Origin: Dethiosulfatarculus sandiegensis
GTDB taxonomy: Bacteria > Desulfobacterota > Desulfarculia > Desulfarculales > Desulfarculaceae
Assembly: GCF_000931935.2 (NCBI RefSeq)
Contig: NZ_AZAC01000017.1
Coordinates: forward strand, 62,001 to 126,000
Length of the DNA stretch: 64,000 bases
Direction of reading: 5' to 3'
Shown here: one piece after another, positions 16,530-25,993 of the stretch
Layout: every line of letters begins with the position of its first letter
How positions within the stretch are numbered: position 1 is the first letter of the stretch
Position numbers and translations under genes: made by a program
Notes under the pieces: model-generated
The model's database searches: none
What the model was told of the DNA's origin: nothing
What the model saw: only the letters and a program-made list of their open reading frames with translations

Positions 16530-17240
16530 ATCGACAGATACCCTTAATTTCAGGGACTGGAATTATTGATCAACCTGTTTTTTGGGGTTTATTTAGAGAG
16601 CTGAGCCTTCCGGCAGGCAGATGGTATTTTAAAACGGTTGTGCCTGCGCGAGTTCCCTATAGCGCTCACCTCTCTATAACATGGTATAGCATATAAACTG
16701 CGTTTTATTAAAGACAGAGTTCATTTTACACAAATTCAAGGCGAGATAAACTTAAGTTTGTTTGGCGCCGTTTGAAAGGCTTGTATTTTGATTACGGCGT
16801 TTGGGAAACCAATTGGAGAAGGGAAAGCCTTGCGGGCTTTTAAGTCGAATCGGGCATGAAAACGGTTATATCCTGTTATTCAAGCCGCTTGATTTTTATC
16901 AGGCGTAATTGGGCCGGTCGGTGAGCATGATTTGCCTTCAATATAATTTGGATCTTGGAAATCTGTTCTTGACCGGTCTGGAATATCTTTTCAGGATGAA
17001 ATCTTGATAAGCCGACTAGTGATAATCTGCCGACGGCATCTTAAAGGCGCTTAGGGCATAAGGTTGCCATTTACTGCTACCACAACCATTGATTGAGTAA
17101 TGTTAAGGTTTTATTTTCTTGGAAGTTATCCGATAATTTAGCAAAGGCCTTTTTAGTTGTTTTGTTTTTAAACCCGGTTCAGAATAACTTTCATTGAAAA
17201 ATGGTGTGAACGACATGTATTTGAACCGGCGGAGTAAAAA
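16530..17240. other. Long AT-rich divergent intergenic region
   Basis: About 710 bp without a supportable gene, between the PrsT-like gene (minus) and the tandem-GNAT gene (plus). It has lower GC than the neighbours and several TATA-like stretches (for example near 16676-16700 and 17130-17140), but no clear -35/-10 pair, no strong hairpin and no coding signal. It probably holds the control regions of both divergent genes. Confidence 0.5.
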
Positions 17241-18515
17241 TTGAAATTTGATTCAGCGTTTAAATTCATCCGGCAAGTTGTGTCCTTGCCTCAGGCAACC
17301 ATTGACTTGTCTTTGGCCAAGGCTGAACGCAACGATCCTTTTTTCGCCCAGGTGGTAAGGGATTTTTATACAGAGACCCGAAAGCCTCATCCCAAAATGC
17401 CATTGCTGCGTCAGTTTCGCATAGGAATGGCCCTTTGCCCCCTGCCAAGTGATTTTTCAGAATATTTCGCCACAGTTGATGCCTCGGCCCGGCGCAACTG
17501 CAAAAAGGCGGAACGCCTGGGGTATGAATGCTCCCCGATTGATTATAATCAATACTTGGAAGATATAAGAGAGATCAGGGCTTCGACACCTGTACGTCAG
17601 GGCAAGGTCAGCGAGGAACTCCTTACGGGTGAGGTCGTTGAGGTTCACAACCCTGAGTCCCAAGATCCCACACATGATTACCCTGTTTTTGGGGTTAAGA
17701 AAGATGGAAAGCTGGTGGCTCAGGCCAGTTGCATGGTGGCAGGCGACCTGGCCATGATCCAGCATATTTTGGGGCATGCCGATTACCAGTCTGACGGCAT
17801 AGTTCCCTTTATGATTATTTCCATGGTTGACCACATCATTAAAAACCACCCTGGGGTGCGTTTTTTTGGTTACGGCACCTATTACGGGGCCCTGCCCAAG
17901 ATGCAGAGGTTCAAGGCAAAGTTTAACCTGTTGCCTCATCGGGTCAGATGGATTCTGGGGGACGGGAGCGAAAAAGAGAAAAAATGGCCCGCCTCTTTTG
18001 TGGAGCCAGCTCCTAGGCCCGAGGGGCGGGGCAGGTGGCAGATGGTCTATCGTCAGGTTCTAGAAAAATTTTTGGCGGTGGCCAAGCGCAAGGAGACTGA
18101 ATTCGTTCTGTTTAAAAACCCTGTGCTTTTTCTTATGTTCGCACAGCCTTTGCTTAAGCTTATGGGGACTTCGGGCTATCTCCGCTCTCTGGTTAAATTG
18201 ATTACTGTAAGGCGATCCTTTTATTGTGTTTTTCTGAAGGAGGAAGCTGTTGCCACCGGCTGGTGTACAACTTCTTTTTGCCGTCATTACCCTGTGGAGC
18301 CGGGGGCGGTTGTGGTGGGGCCCATCTGGACTTCACCTGATGTAAGGCGCAGGGGGTTGGCCACTTTTGCCCTTAAAAACGCAATCAATTGCCATCGCAT
18401 GAGCGGGCACAGGGTTTTTTATATTGATACTTCGACAGATAACCCGGCATCGCAGAAGGTCATAGAAAAATGCGGGTTTGGCAGGCCTGTCAAATACCTG
18501 CCCAGGGAGGGGTGA
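17241..18515 (+). CDS. Tandem GNAT/FemAB-like acyltransferase
   Basis: A 424-aa protein. Residues 1-250 look like a FemAB/GNAT-type fold (YPVFGVKKDGKLVAQASC and ILGHADYQSDGIVPFMI are consistent with the central strands). Residues 285-424 form a second, better GNAT domain with the acetyl-CoA loop WTSPDVRRRGLATFAL and the C-terminal NPASQKVIEKCGFG. The protein likely transfers an acyl or aminoacyl group to a sugar or lipid; the substrate is unknown. TTG start with GGAG 6 nt upstream. It is convergent with the FkbM methyltransferase (4-nt gap) and lies inside the polysaccharide region, so glycan decoration is a reasonable role. Confidence 0.75.
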   Translation: MKFDSAFKFIRQVVSLPQATIDLSLAKAERNDPFFAQVVRDFYTETRKPHPKMPLLRQFRIGMALCPLPSDFSEYFATVDASARRNCKKAERLGYECSPIDYNQYLEDIREIRASTPVRQGKVSEELLTGEVVEVHNPESQDPTHDYPVFGVKKDGKLVAQASCMVAGDLAMIQHILGHADYQSDGIVPFMIISMVDHIIKNHPGVRFFGYGTYYGALPKMQRFKAKFNLLPHRVRWILGDGSEKEKKWPASFVEPAPRPEGRGRWQMVYRQVLEKFLAVAKRKETEFVLFKNPVLFLMFAQPLLKLMGTSGYLRSLVKLITVRRSFYCVFLKEEAVATGWCTTSFCRHYPVEPGAVVVGPIWTSPDVRRRGLATFALKNAINCHRMSGHRVFYIDTSTDNPASQKVIEKCGFGRPVKYLPREG

Positions 18516-18519
18516 GGGC

Positions 18520-19428
18520 TCATTGGGCAAGGCCTGAACGGCAGATGATGTTGTAGACCATATCCTGGCTGAACTGCTCAAAAAAAGGTTTTTCCGGATC
18601 AACCTTTAAATCCGGTTTTTCGCTTACCTGGAATTCAACCTCGGCCAGTTGGGTCAGCCATTTAAGCATGAGCGAGGGATCTCTTTGGGTCCTTTGGAAA
18701 TGCCTGGGGTGCGCTTCCATTGAAATTACAAAACCATCCGCATTTTCAATGGTTTTTGAGGCTCCCTCAAGCACTTCCCATTCATGGCCTTCCACATCTA
18801 TTTTCAGGGCCAGGCTGTAGCCCGGAGTAAGGTCCAGGCTATCCAGCCTTTCCACAAAAATATCACCTTCGGGGTCGGCCTCCACAAAACGGGCGTGGCT
18901 GGAAGGATCATGGGGCGGGCTTTTCAAGGAACCGGTTCCCTGCATGTTTCCAACCGCCGCCTGTCTGGCCTGGGCCGGCACAGGCAGGTTTGCCAGGTTT
19001 TTTTGCAGGAGACTATAGACATCCGCATTGGGTTCATAGGCCACAACCCGGTTTATGTTTGGGCAGGCAGCGCACATCTTGGCGCTCATTATGCCTATGT
19101 TGGCCCCGCAATCCAGAAAAGTCACCTTGCCTGGCAAATTTTTGATAAAGGCGGCAAAGGCCTGCACCACCTGTGACTCGTAATCTTCCACCCCAATGCC
19201 ATCCAGGGCGTCGTCCGGTCGGTAAAGGGGGATTAAAAGCTGTACTTCCCGGCTTAAATGGTGACGATAAAGTTTGTTCAAAAGGCCTGCCTGCCTGGCC
19301 AGGGTGAGAAGTCGAAATCCTCCCCGGATTTTCTTGCGCACAAGATTCATAGCCAATCTAAAGATAAAAGGCTCTGTCTCCACTATGGGAAAATCAATAA
19401 CCGGAGGTGTGGACTGGGTTGAAGTCAT
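18520..19428 (-). CDS. FkbM family methyltransferase
   Basis: A 302-aa SAM-dependent methyltransferase. The SAM site is seen as VTFLDCGANIGIMS and VVAYEPNADVYSLL. The family-typical LKIDVEGHEWEVLEG and FVISMEAHP follow. FkbM proteins O-methylate sugars or other hydroxyls, and they are common in surface polysaccharide clusters. The start at ATG 19428 has AAGGA upstream; a GTG at 19470 is possible but its GGAG is too close. It is the last gene of the minus-strand polysaccharide run and is 86 nt from the heparinase-like gene. Confidence 0.85.
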   Translation of the reverse strand: MTSTQSTPPVIDFPIVETEPFIFRLAMNLVRKKIRGGFRLLTLARQAGLLNKLYRHHLSREVQLLIPLYRPDDALDGIGVEDYESQVVQAFAAFIKNLPGKVTFLDCGANIGIMSAKMCAACPNINRVVAYEPNADVYSLLQKNLANLPVPAQARQAAVGNMQGTGSLKSPPHDPSSHARFVEADPEGDIFVERLDSLDLTPGYSLALKIDVEGHEWEVLEGASKTIENADGFVISMEAHPRHFQRTQRDPSLMLKWLTQLAEVEFQVSEKPDLKVDPEKPFFEQFSQDMVYNIICRSGLAQ

Positions 19429-19514
19429 GTTGGTCCTTATCTGCCAACAGGCCGGGGAGACGGGTTGCACACTCCTGCCTGGATCATATGCGCCTTTAGG
19501 CGGGTTTAGGTTCG

Positions 19515-21896
19515 TCAGTTTGCTTTCACGTCCTGGCGCGGCTGGTCTGTTTTTTGGTTTCTTTTCCGGGGCTCCACCAGGAAGGAGAGCATGCCTCCCG
19601 GGCTTGAGGTGAGACCCTTGCCCGGCTTGATGCTTATGGAGTTTCTCCCGGCTGTTATGTGATAACTTTGGTTTGGCGTCAATCCGGCGACTATGTGCCT
19701 GGTTTTACCCCCGGGGTAGAGATATCTCAGGTCTGCCTTTGGATCGGGCTCGCCCAGGCGCACCGCCACTATCCTGGGCCATTTGGCATCAGGCACCACC
19801 AAACCCTTTACGTTTGCGTTTTGGGTGCTTAAAAGCCTGAGCTGCGGGGGCTCCGGAGCGTTTTCAGCAGCCGGCAACAGTGCGAACACCTGGGGTTTTT
19901 TAGGAATATCTCCCGTTTTTCCCGTGTATTCGGCCCGCCAGGTGGCCAGGATTCTGGTCCCCTTTTTGGGGGGATATGTTTTTCCGTTTACCTGGAAAGC
20001 GGCCTTGCCCATGCCCCCAAAAAGATGCAGTTCTCCCTGGGCAGGCCACAAGGGCACCACTGTCAGCCTGGCCCTGGTGGTTTTGAACCGAAGCTCCTGG
20101 GCCGGTCCCTTGTAACGGCCATCGCCCAGAGGCTTTACATCCAGGGGAATTTGGGGTTGGCTCGGAAAGTGAACTACAAACCCCACCTTGGCCTTCTCCC
20201 GGTTCAAGACCACATCGTCGATCACGGCCACGACTTCCGGAGCCAGGGCCGCCTGGGGGCCTCCACCCCTTAAATGAAACAGGTGCCTCACCACCCTGGC
20301 CGCTTTTTTGGTGCTGCCTTGGTAAGCCTTGGTGGCATTGGCCCTCATGTAGGTGAACCTGGGTTTGCCCTCCAAAACCTCTATTTCAGCAGCTTTGTAA
20401 ATATCCTGGTTGGCCTGCCACTCTTTCAGGCTGCTGGCGGTCCATGGCAGGTTTTTGATTGCCTTGCCTTTTTTATCAAAAGAGGCCCAGGCCCTTTGGC
20501 CGCCGTCATTGGTAAAGGTCCCCTTGGGTTTGACTTCGCCCCTTAAGTCATACCAGGAGTATTCTTTGGGGTCTTTTATCAAAAGGGTGTTGTGCCCCAG
20601 GCTTCTTATACCGTAATTAAGGGCGTAATTACTGCGCAATCCGTCGTAACCTCCTGAGGGCGGCATCAAGAGGGCCTGTTGGAAAATGACCAGGGAAAGG
20701 GCGTCAAGGTGTTGATTGATGGCAAATTGGGGGCCTGCGCTAAAGGATATCCAGGTGGCCCGATCCGACCAGTCGGAACGGGAATAGGCCCTGCCCACAT
20801 CCGGGGCAAACCAGGAAAGCGGGGCAGTGGTTAAAGGAGCCTGCTTGGCCTCCATGTCAAAAAATAAAAATTCCATAGGCAAAAGCGGTCCGGGCGCTAC
20901 ACCGGGCCTGCGGGAGTCTATCTGTAAAGCCCTGGCCCAGCCGGTCATGGGGGTCTGGGGCCAGATTTCCGTGATCATCAGCATTTGCAGGCGGGCAAGG
21001 TCCGAAGCCATGCGGGGGGAAAGCACCTGATCTCCGCTGGGCGAAACCAGAAGGGGGCCGAAATACCCGGTTTGGTTTGAGCCCGGTAAAAGGCTGAAGA
21101 TCAGGCATCCCAACCGGTCCTGAAACCAGGGGATCTTTTCAAATACATCAATACCTGCCGCGGTTTTCAGCACGGCGGCAAAACACACCAGATCATAGCC
21201 GGCTCGAGCGCCGAGATTTTCTCCTTCGAACCAGCCTCCACCCTGGCCCAGTTGAGCCAGGCAGGGTTTGATTTCCCGGTTGAAGCGGGTGTCAAAGGCG
21301 AACTTGAAGATTTCGTCGGCCTTTTGATGGGTGCCCCGTATGGCCAGGGCCGTGTAAGCCGTGAGTTTTAGGGCCGAAGCTGCGGCCGAATTAAAACACC
21401 CCCGGCCCTGGTCTTTGAGCCTCATGGTGTGCTTAATCAGCCAGTCGGCCAGGTCATTGCGCTCCCTGGCGGTGAAGCCTTGCCAGGCCCAATCCAGGGT
21501 CAGGGCCACAGAGCAGATCAGATCCGCGTTTTGAGCCAAGGATCTCAAGGGTGGTGTTTTCAAGGCGGCAAAGGCGCATTTTGTTGCGGCTTCGCGGTTT
21601 TTTTGGGCCTGCTGAGGTTGAAGGTCATCAAGGAGCAGGGCAGCCAGGGCCAGGCCCGGCCCGTCCTGGGGAAGATGCTCTTTACGTTTATCCTGCTGGC
21701 TCCACAAGATCAGCCTGGTCCAGGAAGGTTGTTGCTGATTTGCTATTTCCTTAAGACGTGAAAGCCTTTTGGGGGTGAGCAAAAGGCCGGGGTGGATTAC
21801 TTCTTGCTTTTCCACTTGGGGGTCCTGAGCCGCGGCAAAACCGGGCGCCATAAGCAAACATGCTATTAGAATAGCTAAAACCTGTCGAACGCTCAA
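19515..21896 (-). CDS. Secreted heparinase II/III-like polysaccharide lyase
   Basis: A 793-aa protein with a signal peptide (LAILIACLLMAPGFAAAQ). Residues ~30-340 fit an alpha/alpha-toroid as in heparinase II/III and alginate lyases (GQGGGWFEGENLGARAGYD contains likely catalytic residues). The rest is beta-rich with YSRSDWSDRATWISF, HLDALSLVIFQ and HNTLLI, the marks of the heparinase II/III-like domain. It should act in the periplasm or outside on an acidic or acetylated polysaccharide made by this locus, for release or trimming. It overlaps the 3' end of the deacetylase-like gene by 4 nt (ATGA), so they are coupled. The substrate is inferred from location only. Confidence 0.8.
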   Translation of the reverse strand: MSVRQVLAILIACLLMAPGFAAAQDPQVEKQEVIHPGLLLTPKRLSRLKEIANQQQPSWTRLILWSQQDKRKEHLPQDGPGLALAALLLDDLQPQQAQKNREAATKCAFAALKTPPLRSLAQNADLICSVALTLDWAWQGFTARERNDLADWLIKHTMRLKDQGRGCFNSAAASALKLTAYTALAIRGTHQKADEIFKFAFDTRFNREIKPCLAQLGQGGGWFEGENLGARAGYDLVCFAAVLKTAAGIDVFEKIPWFQDRLGCLIFSLLPGSNQTGYFGPLLVSPSGDQVLSPRMASDLARLQMLMITEIWPQTPMTGWARALQIDSRRPGVAPGPLLPMEFLFFDMEAKQAPLTTAPLSWFAPDVGRAYSRSDWSDRATWISFSAGPQFAINQHLDALSLVIFQQALLMPPSGGYDGLRSNYALNYGIRSLGHNTLLIKDPKEYSWYDLRGEVKPKGTFTNDGGQRAWASFDKKGKAIKNLPWTASSLKEWQANQDIYKAAEIEVLEGKPRFTYMRANATKAYQGSTKKAARVVRHLFHLRGGGPQAALAPEVVAVIDDVVLNREKAKVGFVVHFPSQPQIPLDVKPLGDGRYKGPAQELRFKTTRARLTVVPLWPAQGELHLFGGMGKAAFQVNGKTYPPKKGTRILATWRAEYTGKTGDIPKKPQVFALLPAAENAPEPPQLRLLSTQNANVKGLVVPDAKWPRIVAVRLGEPDPKADLRYLYPGGKTRHIVAGLTPNQSYHITAGRNSISIKPGKGLTSSPGGMLSFLVEPRKRNQKTDQPRQDVKAN

Positions 21897-22945
21897 AATG
21901 CTACCTCGCCCTTTTCAATCCTCTTGATGAGTTGGACCATCTCCCAGCATGTCACAAAATACAAGTTAATTCCATTTTCCTTTGCCTGTCTGCCGGTCAT
22001 TGCCTGCCATTGGGCCTGCATGGCCTCGCCCAACAAGGCTTCATGATGAACCTCCGGCGCGCCGTGGCAATGCAGTTTTAAAAAGCGTATGTTTTCGGCG
22101 CCTATGACCCTGGGGGCGTACTTAATCCAGGCCGGGACACGGTCTTTTCCAGGTGGGCGATGGGCGCCCAGGTCCGAATTTTCCAGAGAAGGCAATACTC
22201 CGTATTTTCGCCTTCTGAAGTTCAAGGCCAGCACTCCCTGCACCATTAAAAGGTCGCCGGATGGGGGAACCCCCACCTTGACCGGTCGCCCCTGGTCGTG
22301 GCTTTTGGGCCGTTCGGGATCATCTGTGGCATAGTAAATGGAGTTGATTATCCTGGTCTGGGTGGGGCTGGGGGCCGAGGGCAGGGTGAAGTCCGCATAA
22401 CATCCGGTGCGGGCCAATATGGATATCTCGTCGTTTACTCCGCACCACATGCCGTCCGGCCTTGAGTTGTCCAGGGCCCAATTGCCGTGGATAAAACCAT
22501 AGGCCAGGTTGCCGGTCTGCGGGTCTTTTCGTAAAAGCCCGTGTTTTTGATGGAGCCGTTCAATCCAGGAGAGCAGGAACTCTTCCAATTGGGCCGAGGT
22601 TTCTCCATGATGATGCAGATGGACTTCAACATCACCAAGCCCCTGCTCCCTAAGGGCCGCCAGGCGATCCATCACCCAGGGGTCATACTCATCCAGGGGA
22701 TAAAAAAAGGTGTGTTGGGGGCCTTTGCCCCGGCTGTCCCTGCACCCCTCGCCGGACTTGGCCAGCCTGTTCTCCCAGATCGAAAGACGAGTCAACGCGG
22801 TGTTGCGGTCCGCTTTTCCCCAGAAAGGTTCAAAATGGTCCGCTACGGCCACCACCAGATGCAGGGGCTTTTTTATGGAATGGGAGAAATTCCATAAAAC
22901 CTGCCTGAGATAGGCGGGCAGCCATATTTCCAGATTGTGTTTCAT
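21893..22945 (-). CDS. Polysaccharide deacetylase-like protein
   Basis: A 350-aa protein without signal peptide. It resembles the divergent carbohydrate deacetylase/WbmS-like group: VAVADHFEPFWG at residues ~32-43, FFYPLDEYDP, VEVHLHHHGET and YGFIHGNWALDN could supply the Asp/His metal site, and FLKLHCHGA lies near the C-terminus. This assignment rests on motif order and context, not on a full match to the NodB signature. It probably removes acetyl groups from a lipid-linked or nascent glycan. The ATG is preceded by a short AT-rich gap. It heads the three-gene block deacetylase, lyase, FkbM. Confidence 0.6.
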   Translation of the reverse strand: MKHNLEIWLPAYLRQVLWNFSHSIKKPLHLVVAVADHFEPFWGKADRNTALTRLSIWENRLAKSGEGCRDSRGKGPQHTFFYPLDEYDPWVMDRLAALREQGLGDVEVHLHHHGETSAQLEEFLLSWIERLHQKHGLLRKDPQTGNLAYGFIHGNWALDNSRPDGMWCGVNDEISILARTGCYADFTLPSAPSPTQTRIINSIYYATDDPERPKSHDQGRPVKVGVPPSGDLLMVQGVLALNFRRRKYGVLPSLENSDLGAHRPPGKDRVPAWIKYAPRVIGAENIRFLKLHCHGAPEVHHEALLGEAMQAQWQAMTGRQAKENGINLYFVTCWEMVQLIKRIEKGEVAF

Positions 22946-23109
22946 TTATTTTTAAACCCCTGAGCCCTTCTTTGCACAGGGCGCCTGGTTAAAACCATTC
23001 AATGCCAACTGTTCCGGGTGAAGGTGTTTTTGTGCAGCCCTGCTTTCTCCTAATACCTTTTTATAGCGGAGGTCCGGTTTTTCAAAGGGCGATCGCACCC
23101 CGAATAATT

Positions 23110-24381
23110 TCAGGAGATAGACCAAAGAACCCTTAGGGCGATATGGACGAAGACAACGCTTCCCAGTGTGGCGGCAAGGGTATAAAGCATCTGTTTGGTG
23201 CTCCAGGGATGCCTTACATATATTCCCTCGTTGTCAAGACAGTTCAAGGTGGCCACCACCAGGGCCATCAAAATAAAACTTTGCGGCTTGTAAGATTGGC
23301 TCAGGAAAAAACCCGCTATCAGCCAGGCCACCAGGGCCTGGTGAAGCCCATCCAAGAGCTTGTCTAAAAAAGGCGGGGCATTGGGAAGGTTTTTGGTGAG
23401 GGCAATTTCCCTGAAGGCGCTGTAAAACATGGCGATCCAGATGAAACCGCCGAAAAGGCCCAGCTCCGCCAACACCAGCACCAGTGAGTTGTGGGCCGTA
23501 TGGTGGTGGAAATCTGTGAATCTGAAGGCTCCCACCCCAAAGACGGGGTTTTCCTTTAAAAGCTGGAGACCAACCGACCAATGTTCCAGTCGCCCCCTGG
23601 AGGAGCTGTCTTGAGTGTTGATTTGGCCTATTCGGGGGATGCTCACCACCAGTGAGGCAAAGAGCGCCAGGGCGGCTATGGCTATGACAAGGCCGGTGCG
23701 CCGGTAAAAATAGAACCAGAAAACCGAGGCCAGAGCCAAAAATCCGCCTCTGGAGCGGGTGTAGATCATGCCCGATATCAAGCCCACCAAAAGAATTATA
23801 CCGCTGATAATGGTTGGTGAAAGAAATGGTTTGTGAATGGCCGGCATGAGGAAGGGGATCCAGATAACCAGGTTCAGGGCCAGGTCATTGGGGTCTGAAA
23901 AAATGCCTATGCCCTGGGCTTGACGGATATAGGTTCCAGCTTCGGTGGATCGCATGGTTATGTCGCTTCCAAATAGTCCGGAGCCAAAATGGAACTGCAT
24001 AATGGCGTGAATGGAGAGCAACAGGGCAAAAATGATCATGGCCCAGATGTATATGCGCAGTCTGTTGAAGGTGTTCACCGTGAGCACGATCAGAAAATAC
24101 AAGATCAGGGTGGGTATGAACTTTCCCATGGCCATGGTGGCTCCGCCAAGCCAGAAATTGGCTATGTGGCTCATGGCCAGGGTAAAGAAAAAAACCGGGA
24201 GCAGGGCGTTTAAAAAGGAACGCTTTAACCGGGAGGCCTGAATGCTGCCTTCCAGAAATACAACACCCACCGCAACCATGGCTGTCCAGTCAAGGATAGG
24301 CCAGCCCTTGACTGCCTCCATGAAGTCCTGGGGCCTTATATAGATAACGGCTGTGAATAAGAGTGTGAAAAAAAAGCCCAA
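23110..24381 (-). CDS. O-antigen ligase/Wzy-like polymerase
   Basis: A 423-aa membrane protein with 10-12 predicted helices. It has a periplasmic loop with RGRLEHWSVGLQLLKENPVFGVG and the typical HNSLVLVLAELGLFGG region of O-antigen ligase (Wzy_C) proteins. YTRSRGGFLALA is also characteristic. In an exosortase-type exopolysaccharide locus this is most likely the polymerase that joins lipid-linked repeat units on the periplasmic side. It is transcribed with EpsI and exosortase (66 nt gap). The ATG is followed by a first helix directly, as usual for the family. Confidence 0.85.
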   Translation of the reverse strand: MGFFFTLLFTAVIYIRPQDFMEAVKGWPILDWTAMVAVGVVFLEGSIQASRLKRSFLNALLPVFFFTLAMSHIANFWLGGATMAMGKFIPTLILYFLIVLTVNTFNRLRIYIWAMIIFALLLSIHAIMQFHFGSGLFGSDITMRSTEAGTYIRQAQGIGIFSDPNDLALNLVIWIPFLMPAIHKPFLSPTIISGIILLVGLISGMIYTRSRGGFLALASVFWFYFYRRTGLVIAIAALALFASLVVSIPRIGQINTQDSSSRGRLEHWSVGLQLLKENPVFGVGAFRFTDFHHHTAHNSLVLVLAELGLFGGFIWIAMFYSAFREIALTKNLPNAPPFLDKLLDGLHQALVAWLIAGFFLSQSYKPQSFILMALVVATLNCLDNEGIYVRHPWSTKQMLYTLAATLGSVVFVHIALRVLWSIS

Positions 24382-24447
24382 GTTTTTGACTCCGGGTTTG
24401 GCTTGTTTTTATCCGCCCTAAGCGTTTGGCTGCAAAAAAGTTTCTTG

Positions 24448-25119
24448 TTAGCTTCCTTGTGTAGGTCCCGCCGGAGGCATGAGCCTGTTCAGGGCCGGGA
24501 TCAGGGGCTTGGCCAAACTGATCAGGTCTTTCAGGTGGTTGGGGTTCATGGGATCCACCACCATGGTGAGCCTCACCAGCGCACCGTCGCTTCTTTTTAA
24601 AGTGAGTCCGTCCAAGAGCAGGTTTATACGCTCTTTATATTCGTTTGCCTCGATACTGCCTCTACCCTGGTACCAGTATAGTACGCTGAGTTTCTGCAGC
24701 TCATTGGTTATTATAAGATGGTTTACCTTGTAGGGTCCGTTATTTCCGGGGATGTCGATCTGCTTTCGGCTGCTTATCTGCCAGCCCGATCCCGGCAGAC
24801 AGTGTCTGGGGGAGTGGATTATGCGCCCCTCTTCCTGAAGCCCGAAATAGGCCAGAAAAACCGCTATGTTTTGGCCTCTGGGATTCACATAATCCCGCAG
24901 GAGGAAGTCAGAGGGTTTCAGGAGGCCCAAGGTGCGTTCGTCCAAGTCCACATCCGGGCCCACCCCATGCCAGAGACCGAGCCTGAGGTCCAACTTCTGC
25001 AAAGGGGCCCTGAGGTATTGAGCTTTTACATTTTTGCCTTGGTAAATCAAGAAACTTGTGACCCCCAGGCAGATCACGACCGCCCAAAGCAGGAGAAGTC
25101 TTTTTTTCTCAGGATTCAT
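24448..25119 (-). CDS. epsI: EpsI family exosortase-associated protein
   Basis: A 223-aa protein with one N-terminal membrane anchor (LLLWAVVICLGVTSFLIY). The rest is a periplasmic domain bearing the EpsI signature: LGLWHGVGPDVDLDE, an NPRGQNIAVFLAY strand and IIHSPRHCLPGSGW with its conserved Cys and His. EpsI proteins always accompany exosortases, either as separate proteins or fused; their biochemical role is not known. Here it overlaps the exosortase gene by 11 nt, which strongly ties the two. Confidence 0.92.
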   Translation of the reverse strand: MNPEKKRLLLLWAVVICLGVTSFLIYQGKNVKAQYLRAPLQKLDLRLGLWHGVGPDVDLDERTLGLLKPSDFLLRDYVNPRGQNIAVFLAYFGLQEEGRIIHSPRHCLPGSGWQISSRKQIDIPGNNGPYKVNHLIITNELQKLSVLYWYQGRGSIEANEYKERINLLLDGLTLKRSDGALVRLTMVVDPMNPNHLKDLISLAKPLIPALNRLMPPAGPTQGS

Positions 25120-25993
25120 TGGCGACCTCCTTACGGCGTGTAAGGCGGTTCAGCAGCCAGGTTATTCCGCCCAAAAGGGCAAAGGCGGCCATAAAGACCA
25201 GCCAGCCGGTAAAGTCGTGCACGGTTCCTTCCAGAGCCTGGGGGCCGTAGAATTTAGCCAGAATGCCCCCGGCCACCACCCTGAGGGCGTTGGTAAAGAC
25301 AGCCACCGGTATCACAAAAACTACTACCAAGACTTTCACCCAGCGGTTGGGCAGCACCATATAGGCCATGATAACCCCTACTGCCAGGAGAGAGATCAGG
25401 CTTCTGATGCCCGAGCAGGCGTCCACCACATTGAGTACGATATGGGGTAGATGCAAAACATTGCCTTCCACCAGGACCGGGACCCCAAAAAGTTCAAAAA
25501 ACCAGCCTGCTATGGATGCGGCCACCAGTCGCAAGGGGAAGGCCACGGCATCGTAAAGTATGTAGGGCAGGGGCACCATAAGCGCCAGATAGGCAAAGGG
25601 GAAAATTACTTTTGCTCCCAGTTTCCACCCCCAATTCAAAAGGGTGAGCCCCCACAAAACCGGGATGAGGCTTAAGCGTTTCAAATAAAATTCATGCCCC
25701 AACTGCCCCACCAGGAGCATGAAAAGGCCTATCCCTATAAAAAGTAGGCCCCAGGGCTCGGGCCCGGCAGCCGCCCTTTTAAGCTGGGTGCGTCGCCGCC
25801 AGATAAGGCCGAATGAGACCAGGGGCACTAAAAAACCGTGGGAGTAATTGGGGTCGTTCCACCAGTTTTCCACCATGGATATAATCTGGGGGATATAGAG
25901 CCAGGCCAATAAAAAGGCCAGGGCGGTCCATACCAGGACCAGGTTGAACCCGGGTTTTTTTACTTCAAGTGAAGTGGCCTGACCTGAACTCAA
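25109..25993 (-). CDS. Exosortase (EpsH/Xrt family)
   Basis: A 294-aa inner-membrane cysteine transpeptidase with about eight helices. The family marks are YSHGFLVP, the catalytic DACSGIRSL (Cys193), NALRV (Arg238) and HDFTGW (His259). Exosortases cut C-terminal PEP-CTERM-like sorting signals. The overlaps with epsI (11 nt) and the sugar transferase (4 nt) place it in the polysaccharide operon. The subtype (XrtA, XrtD or other) is not certain. No protein in this window ends in a recognisable PEP-CTERM tail, so its targets must be elsewhere. Confidence 0.93.
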   Translation of the reverse strand: MSSGQATSLEVKKPGFNLVLVWTALAFLLAWLYIPQIISMVENWWNDPNYSHGFLVPLVSFGLIWRRRTQLKRAAAGPEPWGLLFIGIGLFMLLVGQLGHEFYLKRLSLIPVLWGLTLLNWGWKLGAKVIFPFAYLALMVPLPYILYDAVAFPLRLVAASIAGWFFELFGVPVLVEGNVLHLPHIVLNVVDACSGIRSLISLLAVGVIMAYMVLPNRWVKVLVVVFVIPVAVFTNALRVVAGGILAKFYGPQALEGTVHDFTGWLVFMAAFALLGGITWLLNRLTRRKEVANES

